Shown piece by piece: positions 1 to 7,903 of a DNA stretch of 61,290 nt. The DNA comes from an uncultured archaeon. GTDB taxonomy: Archaea > Thermoproteota > Bathyarchaeia > 40CM-2-53-6 > CALIRQ01. The notes under the pieces were generated by a model that saw only the letters and a list, made by a program, of their open reading frames with translations, did not search any database and was not told where the DNA came from. Each line of letters begins with the position of its first letter. Position 1 is the first letter of the stretch. Position numbers and translations under genes: made by a program. The stretch spans positions 1 through 61,290 of the forward strand of contig CALIRQ010000015.1 of assembly GCA_938042195.1 (NCBI GenBank), written 5' to 3'.

Positions 1-1
1 G

Positions 2-190
2 GCGGGCCTCAGGGCATTGTTCGGCAAGGGGGCCGATATAATCCTTAGGTGGGCCCTGGAGGCCCTATACGCGAGGCTCGGCTTGGCCCTCGAGGAGAGG
101 CCGGGTTGGGGGTTCGCCGATTACGTGGGCCATGCGAGGGATTCTCCCCGGGCGGCGCCCTCGGGAGGGTTTTCGAATAGATATGAATGA
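2..190 (+). CDS. C-terminal end of an unknown protein (cut by window edge)
   Basis: An open frame enters from the left edge and stops at TGA 188-190, giving 62 residues. The visible part has an amphipathic helical segment (around ADIILRWALEALYARLGLAL) followed by a polar tail rich in G, R, S and P. I do not recognise the family. The frame is uninterrupted and its codon choice looks like neighbouring genes, but with no start visible and no motif this is only a probable gene end. The noncoding repeat at 321-467 lies about 130 bases downstream. Confidence 0.35.
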   Translation, partial: AGLRALFGKGADIILRWALEALYARLGLALEERPGWGFADYVGHARDSPRAAPSGGFSNRYE

Positions 191-320
191 AGGCACCCGT
201 TCCCGATCGCGATTAGACCCGGCAAGGGGGCTAAAAGCCTCGACCCCCCATCCCCCTCAATCCATCCCAGCCCAAATATCCGATCCATTCGGCCCCCCTC
301 TTCCTCCAGAATCTCGATTT

Positions 321-467
321 TCTTCGATTTTTGAGCCCCTTTTGCCGAAGCTATGCCGGAAATGGGCTCCATTAAGCCCGATCTCGATTTATTCGATTTC
401 ATTTGATTTTATTCAAGACGTTCTTTTTCGGGCCCTCCCCCTAGGGGCTACGGCGTTATAATCGCTC
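321..467. repeat. Dispersed noncoding repeat, copy A
   Basis: This stretch closely resembles 56241-56409. Both copies contain an AT-rich block with TTTTTGAGCCC, a purine/pyrimidine dyad around GGGCNCC, a CATTTGATTT.ATTCAAGA block, a short G/C palindrome (CCCCCTAGGGG here, CCCCCCTATAGGGGGG in copy B), and an identical end GGGGCTACGGCGTTATAAT followed by NNCTCC. No reading frame is conserved between the copies. Its nature is unknown: it could be a miniature element, a conserved small RNA or a regulatory region. Confidence 0.6.
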
Positions 468-582
468 CTTGGCCCGTCAAAACAATGCCGCGGCCCTCTC
501 GCCATTTCGCCCAGGTTAGGACTCGCGTAGCGATAGAGTAAAAAGCGCGGCCGAGGGAAGGGGACCGGGAGGTGATCGAAGG

Positions 583-834
583 ATGTCCGTGGGGAAGACG
601 GAGATAGGAAGGGTTACCAATTTCTACTCCAAGATAGGCGTGGCCGTGATAGAGCTATCGGCCCCGCTCAGCGTCGGGGATAGGATCCTGTTCAGGGGCA
701 AGAATACGAACTTCGAGCAAATCGCCGAATCGATGCAGATCGAGCATAAGCCCGTTCAAATGGCCGAGGCCGGCCAATCGATCGGGCTCAAGGTCAAGGA
801 GCGCGTGCGCCCCGGCGACGTCGTCTACAAGTGA
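583..834 (+). CDS. Stand-alone EF-Tu domain-2-like beta-barrel protein
   Basis: An 83-residue protein matching translation-factor domain 2: it opens with an IGRVTNFYSKIGVAVIEL strand pair, continues with LSVGDRILFRGKNTNF and a QSIGLKVKERVRPGDVVYK C-terminus. In full GTPases this beta-barrel contacts tRNA or the ribosome. Here there is no GTPase domain, so its role is unknown. Short stand-alone members are known in archaea and some bacteria, sometimes near U32 peptidases. The ATG is preceded by a very strong ribosome-binding site, GGGAGGTGATC, 5-6 bases upstream, which fixes the start. Confidence 0.8.
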   Translation: MSVGKTEIGRVTNFYSKIGVAVIELSAPLSVGDRILFRGKNTNFEQIAESMQIEHKPVQMAEAGQSIGLKVKERVRPGDVVYK

Positions 835-854
835 GCCGGATATCTCTCCCCGCA

Positions 855-1598
855 TCATAGATCCAACTCCATTCCATCCGCGGCCGCGATCGCATCCGAG
901 AATATCTCCCTCGCCCTCTCACTCGCCTCCTCCCTCTCCTCCATCGTCCTATACTCGGCCGCGTTGAAATGGGTCAGGATCAGCAGCTTCGCATTGGCCA
1001 TCTTAGCGAACCTCGCCGCCTCCTCCGGATTCATATGGGGCCATTCGGCGCTCGATCTGCCCGACCTCAGAGCGCATTCTAATATTAGGACGTCAGCATC
1101 CCTGGCGAGCTCCAGAATATTCTCGTGAGGGCCCGTATCGGTACAATACGCGATCGCCTTGCCATCCAGCTCGAGCCTATAACCAAGCGATGGATCCCTG
1201 TGGGGCAGGAGCCTGCACCGGAAGCGGAAGGGGTATTCGCGCCATCCCTCGTCCAGCTCCTCTATGACGACCTCGTACGGCAGCTCCGCCAAAGGCCTCG
1301 AGAACGGTTCATTGATCACCAGGTTCAGGGCCCTTCTCGCCCCCCTCTTCCCATATATGCGCAATGGTCCCTCGAACCTGAACTCGTCGAGGAGATGGAG
1401 GCCAATGATGTGGTCCAAGTGGAAATGGCTCAGGAAGATATGGGCGGGCTTTGGATCCCTCAAATATCCCTTGGCCCTGTGGATCCCGTCGCCCGCGTCG
1501 AGGATGGCATAGCATCCCTTCGCATCGATTAGTACGCATGAGGTATTGCCGGTTTTCGTGGAATACACCCCATTGGTCCCGAGGATCGCAATCCTCAT
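855..1598 (-). CDS. Metallo-beta-lactamase-fold hydrolase, RNase Z-like
   Basis: A 247-residue MBL-fold protein. Signature features in order: N-terminal MRIAILGTNG, a DAGDG turn, the zinc-binding SHFHLDHIIGL motif (HxHxDH) about a third of the way in, a PHRDPSLGYRL segment, CTDTGP with the bridging Asp, and a late LTHFNA histidine. The order matches the RNase Z/ElaC-like branch, so tRNA 3' processing is possible, but a second and more typical RNase Z lies at 39279-40157. The ATG at 1598 was chosen because the consensus fold starts there and a TATA box lies at 1638-1649. The frame is open further upstream but runs through that promoter. Confidence 0.82.
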   Translation of the reverse strand: MRIAILGTNGVYSTKTGNTSCVLIDAKGCYAILDAGDGIHRAKGYLRDPKPAHIFLSHFHLDHIIGLHLLDEFRFEGPLRIYGKRGARRALNLVINEPFSRPLAELPYEVVIEELDEGWREYPFRFRCRLLPHRDPSLGYRLELDGKAIAYCTDTGPHENILELARDADVLILECALRSGRSSAEWPHMNPEEAARFAKMANAKLLILTHFNAAEYRTMEEREEASERAREIFSDAIAAADGMELDL

Positions 1599-1637
1599 CC
1601 CTCTCAACCCCCGGATGGCCGTGGGCGCTGGGTATGG

Positions 1638-1649
1638 GGTTTGATATAA
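1638..1649 (-). promoter_or_regulatory. TATA box for the MBL-fold gene
   Basis: Read on the minus strand the site is CGTTTATATCAA, a good archaeal TATA element. It lies about 45 bases before the ATG at 1598, predicting transcription start near 1615 and a short leader. Confidence 0.55.
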
Positions 1650-1825
1650 ACGCTCCCAGGGCCCCATGCGCAACGGCGGGACCCCATTAGGAAAGGCGCT
1701 CGGCTTCAACTCCTATAATATCTCGATGCCCAATAGTTCGGAATCCGATGGATCGCGATATTGAACAATTCCTTTAAAGAACGCTGATATTCGATTGGGC
1801 TTAGGCGTTGACGTCAAAGGAGGAG

Positions 1826-1921
1826 ATGGCATTGAACAGGAGGACGATGATCGCGGGGGTCTTGGGCACCATATTGGCGGCGGTCCTGATATCGGTCCTC
1901 GTGGCCAAGAGGAGGAAATAG
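1826..1921 (+). CDS. Small single-pass membrane peptide
   Basis: A 31-residue open frame: a short basic start (ALNRRTM), one hydrophobic helix (IAGVLGTILAAVLISVLVA) and a basic end KRRK, the usual pattern of a tiny inner-membrane protein. A strong AAAGGAGG site at 1816-1823 precedes it. ATG 1826 is very close to that site, so TTG 1832 may be the real start (29 residues). A CTTTAAAG element near 1770-1778 would serve as the promoter. I do not recognise the family; the translation signals and TM pattern are the evidence. Confidence 0.5.
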   Translation: MALNRRTMIAGVLGTILAAVLISVLVAKRRK

Positions 1922-2357
1922 CCCAGGACCCTTCCTCGCGCCCATTGGGCGGAAGACCCCTTTTTTGATAAGTCCAACTCGCGGCAGGGGATCGCAGCGA
2001 TCGCTAAGCGATGGGAATGACCTCCAGAGGGTCCCATTTTCTGGGAAACGGCACCGGTCAAATTCGCTTTTGGCATGTCGATGGCTTTGAACTACTTGAA
2101 CATCCTCCCCATCCCTAGGAATGGTGTCGAAATGCGTATCGTTGGAGTATTATCCCCTCGACCCCTAATCGATCCAAGATGGGATGAAAATATTCCCCTA
2201 CTTCAGAACCGCAGGGCCACAAGCCTTTTCTCTAGGTGCCGCTCCTCCACCCTGGCCGTCCCCATTCCCTCAAGAAGGTTCGCTCACTTCAATTCCAACG
2301 ATTCTGGCGAGCCGAACGCAAGCCCGACCTCCGGGCGGAATCCGGATAGGGTAAGGA
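1922..2357. other. Intergenic region without a convincing gene
   Basis: No supported gene. On the minus strand a frame stops at TGA 2284-2286 and resumes in the same frame for 26 codons (2203-2283, containing MGTARVEERHLEKRLVALRF), which might be the tail of a decayed gene or a very short ORF. The open frames on the other strand are low-complexity and have no ribosome-binding site. Confidence 0.4.
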
Positions 2358-2549
2358 TTAATCGGAGCTGGTGCGGATGCCCTTGAGATCGCTTGGGGCC
2401 CTCTTCCCCGGGATCTCGTAGAGGATCCCCTCCTCCGATAAGACCAATACGTTCCCGCACCTCAGGCATCTATAGTATTTATTAGTCCCCCTCTCGCCCT
2501 TCTGCTCGCCCAGCAATTCCGTTTCGCCGTGGGAGCACTCCGTTCCCAT
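2358..2549 (-). CDS. Small zinc-finger-like protein, unknown function
   Basis: A 63-residue protein with a likely zinc site: a C-x-H pair near the N-terminus (TECSHGE) and a CxxC pair in YYRCLRCGNVLVL, followed by a short beta-like C-terminus (EGILYEIPGKRA). Zinc binding is inferred from spacing. The ATG at 2549 is chosen because an AGGGAG ribosome-binding site lies just upstream and the frame further upstream runs into the tRNA-Leu gene. It lies directly downstream of that tRNA on the same strand and could be co-transcribed with it. Confidence 0.6.
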   Translation of the reverse strand: MGTECSHGETELLGEQKGERGTNKYYRCLRCGNVLVLSEEGILYEIPGKRAPSDLKGIRTSSD

Positions 2550-2671
2550 ACGCTCCCTATGGCTCCTCAACGATTTTAGCTTTCCCCCTCCTTTTGTCTC
2601 CTGGCCGGCGATCGCTAGGGCATTCGGGATCGACGATCGAACCCAAGCCTTCATATTGAGAAACCATCGAA

Positions 2672-2782
2672 TGGTGCGGGGGGTGGGATTTGAACCCACG
2701 AAGGCCTGCGCCGCAGGGGCTCTCCGCCGGTGCGCCGCGGCTCCTGAACCCTGCCCCTTAGACCTGGCTCGGGTACCCCCGC
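2672..2782 (-). tRNA. tRNA-Leu(CAG) with anticodon-loop intron
   Basis: Minus strand. Acceptor stem GCGGGGG/CCCCCGC, D arm with CCAGG, anticodon stem CAGGG/CCCTG around loop TTCAGG-C (anticodon CAG), a 14-base variable arm as expected for Leu, T arm GTGGG-TTCAAAT-CCCAC, discriminator A at 2675 and an encoded CCA at 2672-2674. A 23-base intron (about 2720-2742) sits at the canonical 37/38 position. All helices pair once it is removed. Confidence 0.93.
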
Positions 2783-2827
2783 ATTGCATCGGCTTGGGCC
2801 CGATTCGGAAACCAGCTCCAATCGATC

Positions 2828-3133
2828 CTAATCCTTTATCGCTTCGAGTAAGCTGATGACGTTCCAGATCTTGACCCGCGTATACGGCGGCATGTTCGGA
2901 TCCTGCGAGATCTCTTCGAGCATCGATGTGGTGTTGGCCGCTCTGACCGCCAAGCTATACTTATCGGAGTTCAGCATGGCGATCGAATCCTTCGCGACCT
3001 TCCTTATGTTCCTCGGCGTCGTAGTATCTTGGGAAACATCATCCAATACAGCGATCGCCTGCTTGATCCGCGCTTCGTACTCCTCCCTCCTCTTTGCCTT
3101 CTTCGCCGACAAGCTGGGCCCGCCCTCCGACAC
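2828..3133 (-). CDS. UPF0147 family protein
   Basis: A 101-residue all-helical protein of the archaeal UPF0147 family. Recognisable segments are IKQAIAVLDDVSQDTTTPRN, IRKVAKDSIAMLNS and LEEISQDPNMPPYTRVKIWN, two related helical hairpins. The function is unknown; the family is widely conserved in archaea. The start is GTG at 3133. It is transcribed divergently from the zinc-ribbon gene at 3191, with T/A-rich elements (CTTTATAG, CCTATATTTT) in the 57-base gap serving as the two promoters. Confidence 0.88.
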   Translation of the reverse strand: MSEGGPSLSAKKAKRREEYEARIKQAIAVLDDVSQDTTTPRNIRKVAKDSIAMLNSDKYSLAVRAANTTSMLEEISQDPNMPPYTRVKIWNVISLLEAIKD

Positions 3134-3190
3134 CGATCTACGTGAAGGCTTTATAGAACGAGCCTATATTTTTTCTTCTCGGGACCCCGT

Positions 3191-3544
3191 TTGGCTGAAG
3201 ACGTCAAAAGGATGGCCGAGCTCCTCAAGTCTGGTGCTACGATGATCTCCAAGTCCTGCCCCGTTTGCGCCTCGCCCCTATTTAAGGTTGGTAAGGATAT
3301 AATATGTCCCAAATGCAATCGCCCGGTAGTGATCGTGGGGATCGCCGAGGATGAGCAAAGGGCCCTCGGCGGGAAGATCCTGGAGATGGTCGAATCGACG
3401 ATCCTCGGGAAGATAGGGGAGCTGAACGAGCTCATGAGGGCGGAGAGCGACCCGGAGCGATCGAGGGCCCTTGGGGAAGCGCTCTCGGTTTGGCTCTCGG
3501 CCTTGGAGAGGCTCAGGAGGCTCTCCGAGGGGAGGGGGACCTAG
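3191..3544 (+). CDS. Autoantigen p27 (Sjogren's/scleroderma)-type zinc-ribbon protein
   Basis: A 117-residue protein with a short N-terminal helix (MAELLKSGATMIS), a zinc ribbon SCPVCASPLFKVGKDIICPKC with two CxxC knuckles, and a C-terminal helical region. The pattern matches the Sjogren's syndrome/scleroderma autoantigen 1 family, common as an uncharacterised archaeal protein and of uncertain function. The start is TTG 3191. The stop overlaps the convergent hef stop by four bases. Confidence 0.8.
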   Translation: MAEDVKRMAELLKSGATMISKSCPVCASPLFKVGKDIICPKCNRPVVIVGIAEDEQRALGGKILEMVESTILGKIGELNELMRAESDPERSRALGEALSVWLSALERLRRLSEGRGT

Positions 3545-5808
3545 TCATTCGCCCCTGACTTGTTATTCGCCTCATATCTGCTCGATAGGACCCTCCTTAT
3601 GGCTTCAGATATCTTCTCCCCCACACCCGGCACCTCCCTCAGCTCCGATTGGGAGGCGGTGAAGACCCTCTCCGGCGATCCGAACCTCTCCAATAGCCTC
3701 CTCGCCCTGATCGAATCCACATATGGCAAGCCGGCCACCAAGTACTCCTGCATCTCCTTGAGGCTTACGGGCCTCTTCTCGCTCCTCAACCTAACGGCCC
3801 TGCCCCCCTCCACCTGCTCCCTCTTGGCGAGCGAATAAATGAAGAGCGCGGACTCCGCCGCGTCCCTGGTCCACATGATCTTGATGCCGTAATCCACCAG
3901 CAGGCTCGATATGGCGCCCATGATGGCCTCAGCCCCGACGTCCCTGCCGGTGTAGAGGTACTCGCCCTCGACGAGCATTATGGGCGCTTCGTAGGCCGAC
4001 CTCAGCTCCGCCGCTTGGCTGAAGAGCCTCCCATCGATTAGGGATGAGGCGAAATCATCGCCTCTCTTCCTCTCGATCGCGACCTTATCCGAGACGAGGT
4101 AATCTCCTATCTCGAGCGATCTGCACTCCAGCCTAGCGCCCAGCCTCGATAGCTCCCTCACGACGCCCGAGCCCATCTCCCTCGAATCTACGACCACCTT
4201 GACCTCAAGCCCCCCGCCGCTGGGCCCCCTCCCAGCCTCAGCGAATCCCTCCAAAGTGAATTGGCCTCTCGGCGAGGTCGCCGATGCCATCCTGGCCAGC
4301 GTTCGGCCCATCTCACCCTCCTTCCTCTTGGCTATCCAATAATAGGCCTCATCGCTGGTCCCCTTGGTCACGAGCATTATCGCCCTGCCCGGCCCCCTCC
4401 TTCCAGTCCTCCCCCTCCTTTGGATAGACCTTATGGCGCTGGGGACGCAATCGTATAGGATGACCGCGCCGCACTCCGATATATCCAACCCCTCCTCGCC
4501 TATCTGAGTAGCCACTAGGACATTATACTCCCCGGACCTGAAGCCCTCTAGGATGGTGGCCTGCTCCCTTTGGGTCATCCCCTTATCCCCGCCCTTGCTG
4601 AGCTGCCCTACCAGCCTAGCGACCTTGATTCCGCTCCCGGCCGCGGTCAAGCCCTCCGCAAGCCTTCTGGCAGTTGAGCGATAATTGGCGAAGACCATTA
4701 TCCTCTCGGCCCCGTCCTCGAGCTCCCTCTTGACGACTTCGATAGCCTTGGAGATCTTTGGGTGTTCCTCCCCCCTTTCCAAAAGCTCCTCGACGAGCCC
4801 CACAGCCCTGAGGATGGAGCCGTCCTCGAAGAAGGCCCTAAGGGACCTCGCCCTTCTGATCCTGTATTTGGCCTTAAGGCCATCGATGTACTCCTTAAAG
4901 GACGCCAAGCTCTGGGTTTCAAGGAGCTCCAAGGCTTTCAGGGCATGGAGCGATGCGTACAGGCCAGTTATGGCCTCCTTGAGCTTAGGATCCGCCTTCC
5001 CTCCGGCCGCCGATTTGCGCAATTCCTCGCAAAGGCCGAGGATCCTCTTCGCGGTCGGCTTGCTCAAATCCCAGTCCCCAAAGAGGCCAAGCTCCTTGGC
5101 GCCCCCCAAGGCCCTCCTGACGAAGTCCGATAGGAGGGATCGGATCCTCAGGAAGCCATCGGGCAGCTTGACCTCCTCCCGCTCCACCCTGATTCCCCCA
5201 ATATATGGCCTGACATCCGGGCTGGAGAGGGTCCTGACCTCCACATTCTTCGCGCGGATGTTTTTGCATACCTCTTCTATCGCCTCCCTACTCGACCCCG
5301 GGGAGGCCGTGAGCCCGACTATCAATGATTTGGGCTCGGAGGAGTATCGCTCGCAGATGTAAGAATAGGCGTAATCACCGACGGCCCTATGCGCCTCATC
5401 GACTATGAGGATCGCTATCCTGCTCAGATCTATCCTGCCGACTATCAAATCGTTCATGAAGGTCTGGGGGGTGGAGAATACTATTCGCCTCCGCCAAACC
5501 TCCTCTCTCCTCTTGGGCGGGACCTCACCGGTCGCCAGCCCGAACTCCTCCTCGCCCAAATTCAGGATCCTCCTGAAGTTAGCGTAGTGCTGGAGGACGA
5601 GGGGCTTCGTTGGGGCGAGGACGACGGCCCCGCCCTCGGACCCCTCAAGCCTCTTGGCTATGGCCAGCGCCGCTATCACGGATTTGCCCAAGCCCGTTGG
5701 GAGGCAGACGAGGGTATTTTCCCTGGCGCAGGCCTCCGCTATCCTCTCCTGGTACTCCCTCCTCTCGACGGCGCCTTCCTTTATCAAGGGATGCCTCAGG
5801 AACTCCAA
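3541..5808 (-). CDS. hef: Hef-type helicase/structure-specific nuclease (XPF/FANCM family)
   Basis: A 755-residue protein with full archaeal Hef architecture. The N-terminal SF2 helicase has Walker A LPTGLGKS (residues 36-43), DEAH box (VDEAHRAVGDYAY) and a C-terminal RecA domain with GEEGLDISECG and QRRGRTGRRG. The XPF nuclease carries VDSREMGSGV, then the ERK motif in AIERKRGDDF (ERKxxxD). Tandem helix-hairpin-helix repeats end it (VPGVGEKISEAI). Family members unwind and cleave stalled forks and branched DNA. The start is TTG 5808, 28 bases after the Lrp-family regulator stop, so the two may be co-transcribed. Confidence 0.95.
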   Translation of the reverse strand: MEFLRHPLIKEGAVERREYQERIAEACARENTLVCLPTGLGKSVIAALAIAKRLEGSEGGAVVLAPTKPLVLQHYANFRRILNLGEEEFGLATGEVPPKRREEVWRRRIVFSTPQTFMNDLIVGRIDLSRIAILIVDEAHRAVGDYAYSYICERYSSEPKSLIVGLTASPGSSREAIEEVCKNIRAKNVEVRTLSSPDVRPYIGGIRVEREEVKLPDGFLRIRSLLSDFVRRALGGAKELGLFGDWDLSKPTAKRILGLCEELRKSAAGGKADPKLKEAITGLYASLHALKALELLETQSLASFKEYIDGLKAKYRIRRARSLRAFFEDGSILRAVGLVEELLERGEEHPKISKAIEVVKRELEDGAERIMVFANYRSTARRLAEGLTAAGSGIKVARLVGQLSKGGDKGMTQREQATILEGFRSGEYNVLVATQIGEEGLDISECGAVILYDCVPSAIRSIQRRGRTGRRGPGRAIMLVTKGTSDEAYYWIAKRKEGEMGRTLARMASATSPRGQFTLEGFAEAGRGPSGGGLEVKVVVDSREMGSGVVRELSRLGARLECRSLEIGDYLVSDKVAIERKRGDDFASSLIDGRLFSQAAELRSAYEAPIMLVEGEYLYTGRDVGAEAIMGAISSLLVDYGIKIMWTRDAAESALFIYSLAKREQVEGGRAVRLRSEKRPVSLKEMQEYLVAGLPYVDSIRARRLLERFGSPERVFTASQSELREVPGVGEKISEAIRRVLSSRYEANNKSGAND

Positions 5809-5836
5809 TGGCCCCGCCTACCCAATCGAGGGGATC

Positions 5837-6259
5837 CTACCACTCCCTCAATATTATGAGGGTGTTGGTGTTCATTACGCCCTTCACCTGCCTGACTTCC
5901 TCGAGGCAATGATCGACGTCCGTTATGCTGGCCCCGGAGATGAAGACCGCTATGTCGTATTGACCCGTGACCTCATACACCATTTGGACCCCCTCTATCT
6001 TCTTGAGGGCCTTTGAAACCTCGGAGGTGGGCAGCGGGGTATTAACTGAGATAAGGACTACGGCCTTCGTCCCCCGCGTGAACTCCCTTTGGATCGTGAA
6101 CTTCTTTATTATCCCCTCATTTACGAGATTCTGCACCCTCCTCCTCACGGCCCCTTCCGAAAGGCGTAGCTTTTTTCCGATATCCACATAAGAGGCTCTG
6201 GCATCCTCCTCCAGGATCTTCAGGATCTTCTCATCTATCTCGTCCATTTCGATCGCCAT
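5837..6259 (-). CDS. lysM: Lrp/AsnC family regulator, probable LysM
   Basis: A 140-residue Lrp/AsnC protein: N-terminal HTH (DEIDEKILKILEEDARASYV ... GAVRRRVQNLVNEGIIKKF) and a C-terminal RAM/ligand-binding ferredoxin-like domain (VYEVTGQYDIAVFISG). It is divergent from lysW. In Sulfolobus the Lrp-type LysM activates the lysW-linked lysine operon and responds to lysine, so position makes the same role likely here; the ligand is inferred. A TATA-like element (read on minus, GGCTTTTATAGC) at about 6322-6333 fits its promoter. Hef follows on the same strand. Confidence 0.85.
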   Translation of the reverse strand: MAIEMDEIDEKILKILEEDARASYVDIGKKLRLSEGAVRRRVQNLVNEGIIKKFTIQREFTRGTKAVVLISVNTPLPTSEVSKALKKIEGVQMVYEVTGQYDIAVFISGASITDVDHCLEEVRQVKGVMNTNTLIILREW

Positions 6260-6432
6260 CCATATATCGAACTATTTTAACGATTTTTGAAACATATTTC
6301 CGGAGTTTTTATCGAAATCCGAGCTATAAAAGCCTTTTGCTCGACGCAAAGTTACGGGACCCTTATGGCCCTCCGGATGGGGTAAGCCTCCGCGCGCGGG
6401 AGAATTGGGCGCCATATCCTCAAATCCAGAAT

Positions 6433-6442
6433 CTTTATATAT
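6433..6442 (+). promoter_or_regulatory. TATA box of the lysine operon
   Basis: CTTTATATAT is the clearest archaeal TATA element in the lysM-lysW intergenic region. It predicts transcription start near 6465, so the lysW message has almost no leader. No second convincing plus-strand promoter is seen before lysK, which suggests a single lysWXYZJK transcript. Confidence 0.65.
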
Positions 6443-6471
6443 GGTTCGAATTACGTAGTAAGCGCCCTAGG

Positions 6472-6660
6472 ATGGGGATGAGCATGCCAAAAATAAAGTG
6501 CCCGGATTGCGGAGCGGAGTTCGACGCCCCCCAAGACGCCTCCACGGGGGAAATAGTAAGTTGCCCGGATTGCGGCTTGGAGCTGGAGATCAAGAAGATA
6601 GAGGGCGACGAGGTGGAGGTCAGGGAGCTGGCCGTGGAGGGCGAGGATTGGGGGGAGTGA
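6472..6660 (+). CDS. lysW: LysW amino-group carrier protein
   Basis: A small acidic carrier whose C-terminal Glu holds the alpha-amino group of the intermediate during lysine (and in some archaea ornithine) synthesis. It has a zinc ribbon (KCPDCGAEFDAP ... VSCPDCGLELEI) and the diagnostic C-terminus GEDWGE. Three in-frame ATGs occur (6472, 6478, 6484). The first is given because the same 15-base initiation sequence precedes or starts lysX; 6484 would give 58 residues, closer to the usual length. First gene of the lysine operon. Confidence 0.93.
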   Translation: MGMSMPKIKCPDCGAEFDAPQDASTGEIVSCPDCGLELEIKKIEGDEVEVRELAVEGEDWGE

Positions 6661-6696
6661 GGGAGCCCTCCAGCCCCTCCGGGGCTCGCGGGATAG

Positions 6697-7881
6697 ATGG
6701 GGATGAGCATCGCCATACTCTACGAGCATCCGGAGACGGATGAGCTCGGGATAAAGGCCACTGCCCAAGCGATGGGCGTGGAGCTGGTCCACATACCGTT
6801 CCGCCTCGTCTCCGTTAGCGTTGGCAACGATGCCTTCAGGATAAGGAGCAAGGTCAAGGAATATACCGGGGCACTTGAGGGCGCCATCGCGGTCCTTAAC
6901 AGGGCCCAGAGCAAGAACAGGAGGCTTTACGCCTCATCGATCATGGAGGCCTTGGGCAAGCCTGTGATAAACTCCTCAAGGGTGGAGTACATATGCTTCA
7001 GCAAGCTGAGGACCCTTTTGGAGTTCAGGAGGGCCGGGGTCAAGATACCGAAGAGCGTCTTCGTCCCCTGCAACTCGCACGAGTTCCTCGAGAACATGGC
7101 GAAGATACATAACGAGGTCAGCATCGCCGACCTCCTCCAGGGGGAGCTCGATGGGACGATGGTGATAAAGCCAGATAGCGGGACCCATGGGAGGGACGTC
7201 AGGTTGGTCAAGAGCAAGGAGGGATTGATCCAGCTCTTGGAGGATACGCAGCCATCGATAATAAACCCGGTCGGCATATTCGCGCAGGAGTTCGTCGATA
7301 AATGGTTTTATGACCTTAGGATAGTGGTCAGCAAGGAGCGCGGCAAGCCCCCCTCCTGCCACCCCCTCGCCCTAGCCAGGGCCGGGTTCAAGGACTTCAG
7401 AACAAACACCTTCTTGGGCAACATGGTGTTCGGGGTTAAGCTGCCCGGTTCCATCATTGAGGCAGCCGAGAGGTGCGGCACCGCTATAGGGGGGGATTCG
7501 GCTTGGATCCTCGCCCTCGATGCCATGCCGCGCGTTGAGGGATCCAAGCCTACCGATGACGAATACATCCGGTCCGACCTCGAGAAGCTGGAGCCGTACT
7601 TCGAAAACATAAAGAAGGTCAAGAGGAACCCAGCGAAGACTAAGGACTTCCCGACTTGGAACAGGAGGCTGGAGGAGGCCTTCGACCTTTATAAGAGGAC
7701 CGAGCCCTACGAGAGGGTTAGGAAGGTGATAGAGGAGAACTTGGAAAGGGTAAAGGATAGTGTGATGTTCCACGAGGCCAACTCGTGCCCCGAGTTCTGG
7801 GAGCAAACGAGGTTAATGACCGGGGCGAACTTGGCCGAGCATATGATAAGATGCGCCCTTAGCATGGCGAACGCCGGTTGA
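6697..7881 (+). CDS. lysX: LysX-type ATP-grasp ligase, unusually long
   Basis: A RimK-like ATP-grasp enzyme joining LysW C-terminal Glu to the amino group of 2-aminoadipate (or glutamate). Supporting features: N-terminal IAILYEHPETDELGIKAT, KPDSGTHGRDVRLV (phosphate-binding loop), AQEFVDKWFYDLRIVV, FRTNTFLGN and the metal/substrate end FHEANSCPEFWEQTRLMTG. At 394 residues it is about 110 longer than typical LysX. The extra sequence lies mostly between NTFLGN and HEAN and is charged and helical. Its place between lysW and lysY leaves little doubt about the pathway. The start may be ATG 6697 or 6703. Confidence 0.88.
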   Translation: MGMSIAILYEHPETDELGIKATAQAMGVELVHIPFRLVSVSVGNDAFRIRSKVKEYTGALEGAIAVLNRAQSKNRRLYASSIMEALGKPVINSSRVEYICFSKLRTLLEFRRAGVKIPKSVFVPCNSHEFLENMAKIHNEVSIADLLQGELDGTMVIKPDSGTHGRDVRLVKSKEGLIQLLEDTQPSIINPVGIFAQEFVDKWFYDLRIVVSKERGKPPSCHPLALARAGFKDFRTNTFLGNMVFGVKLPGSIIEAAERCGTAIGGDSAWILALDAMPRVEGSKPTDDEYIRSDLEKLEPYFENIKKVKRNPAKTKDFPTWNRRLEEAFDLYKRTEPYERVRKVIEENLERVKDSVMFHEANSCPEFWEQTRLMTGANLAEHMIRCALSMANAG

Positions 7882-7903
7882 GGGGTTCTGGGGCGATCGG
7901 GAT

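Noticed and set aside
121-402. Open frames on both strands across 121-461
   Set aside because: They lie over the noncoding repeat, have no ribosome-binding site and are not conserved in frame with the second copy.
1801-2076. 91-codon minus-strand frame
   Set aside because: Antisense to the small membrane peptide with its strong translation signals; composition is not protein-like.
2656-2856. Plus-strand frame with VRGVGFEPTKACAAG
   Set aside because: It is the antisense of tRNA-Leu; such spurious peptides are typical of tRNA regions.
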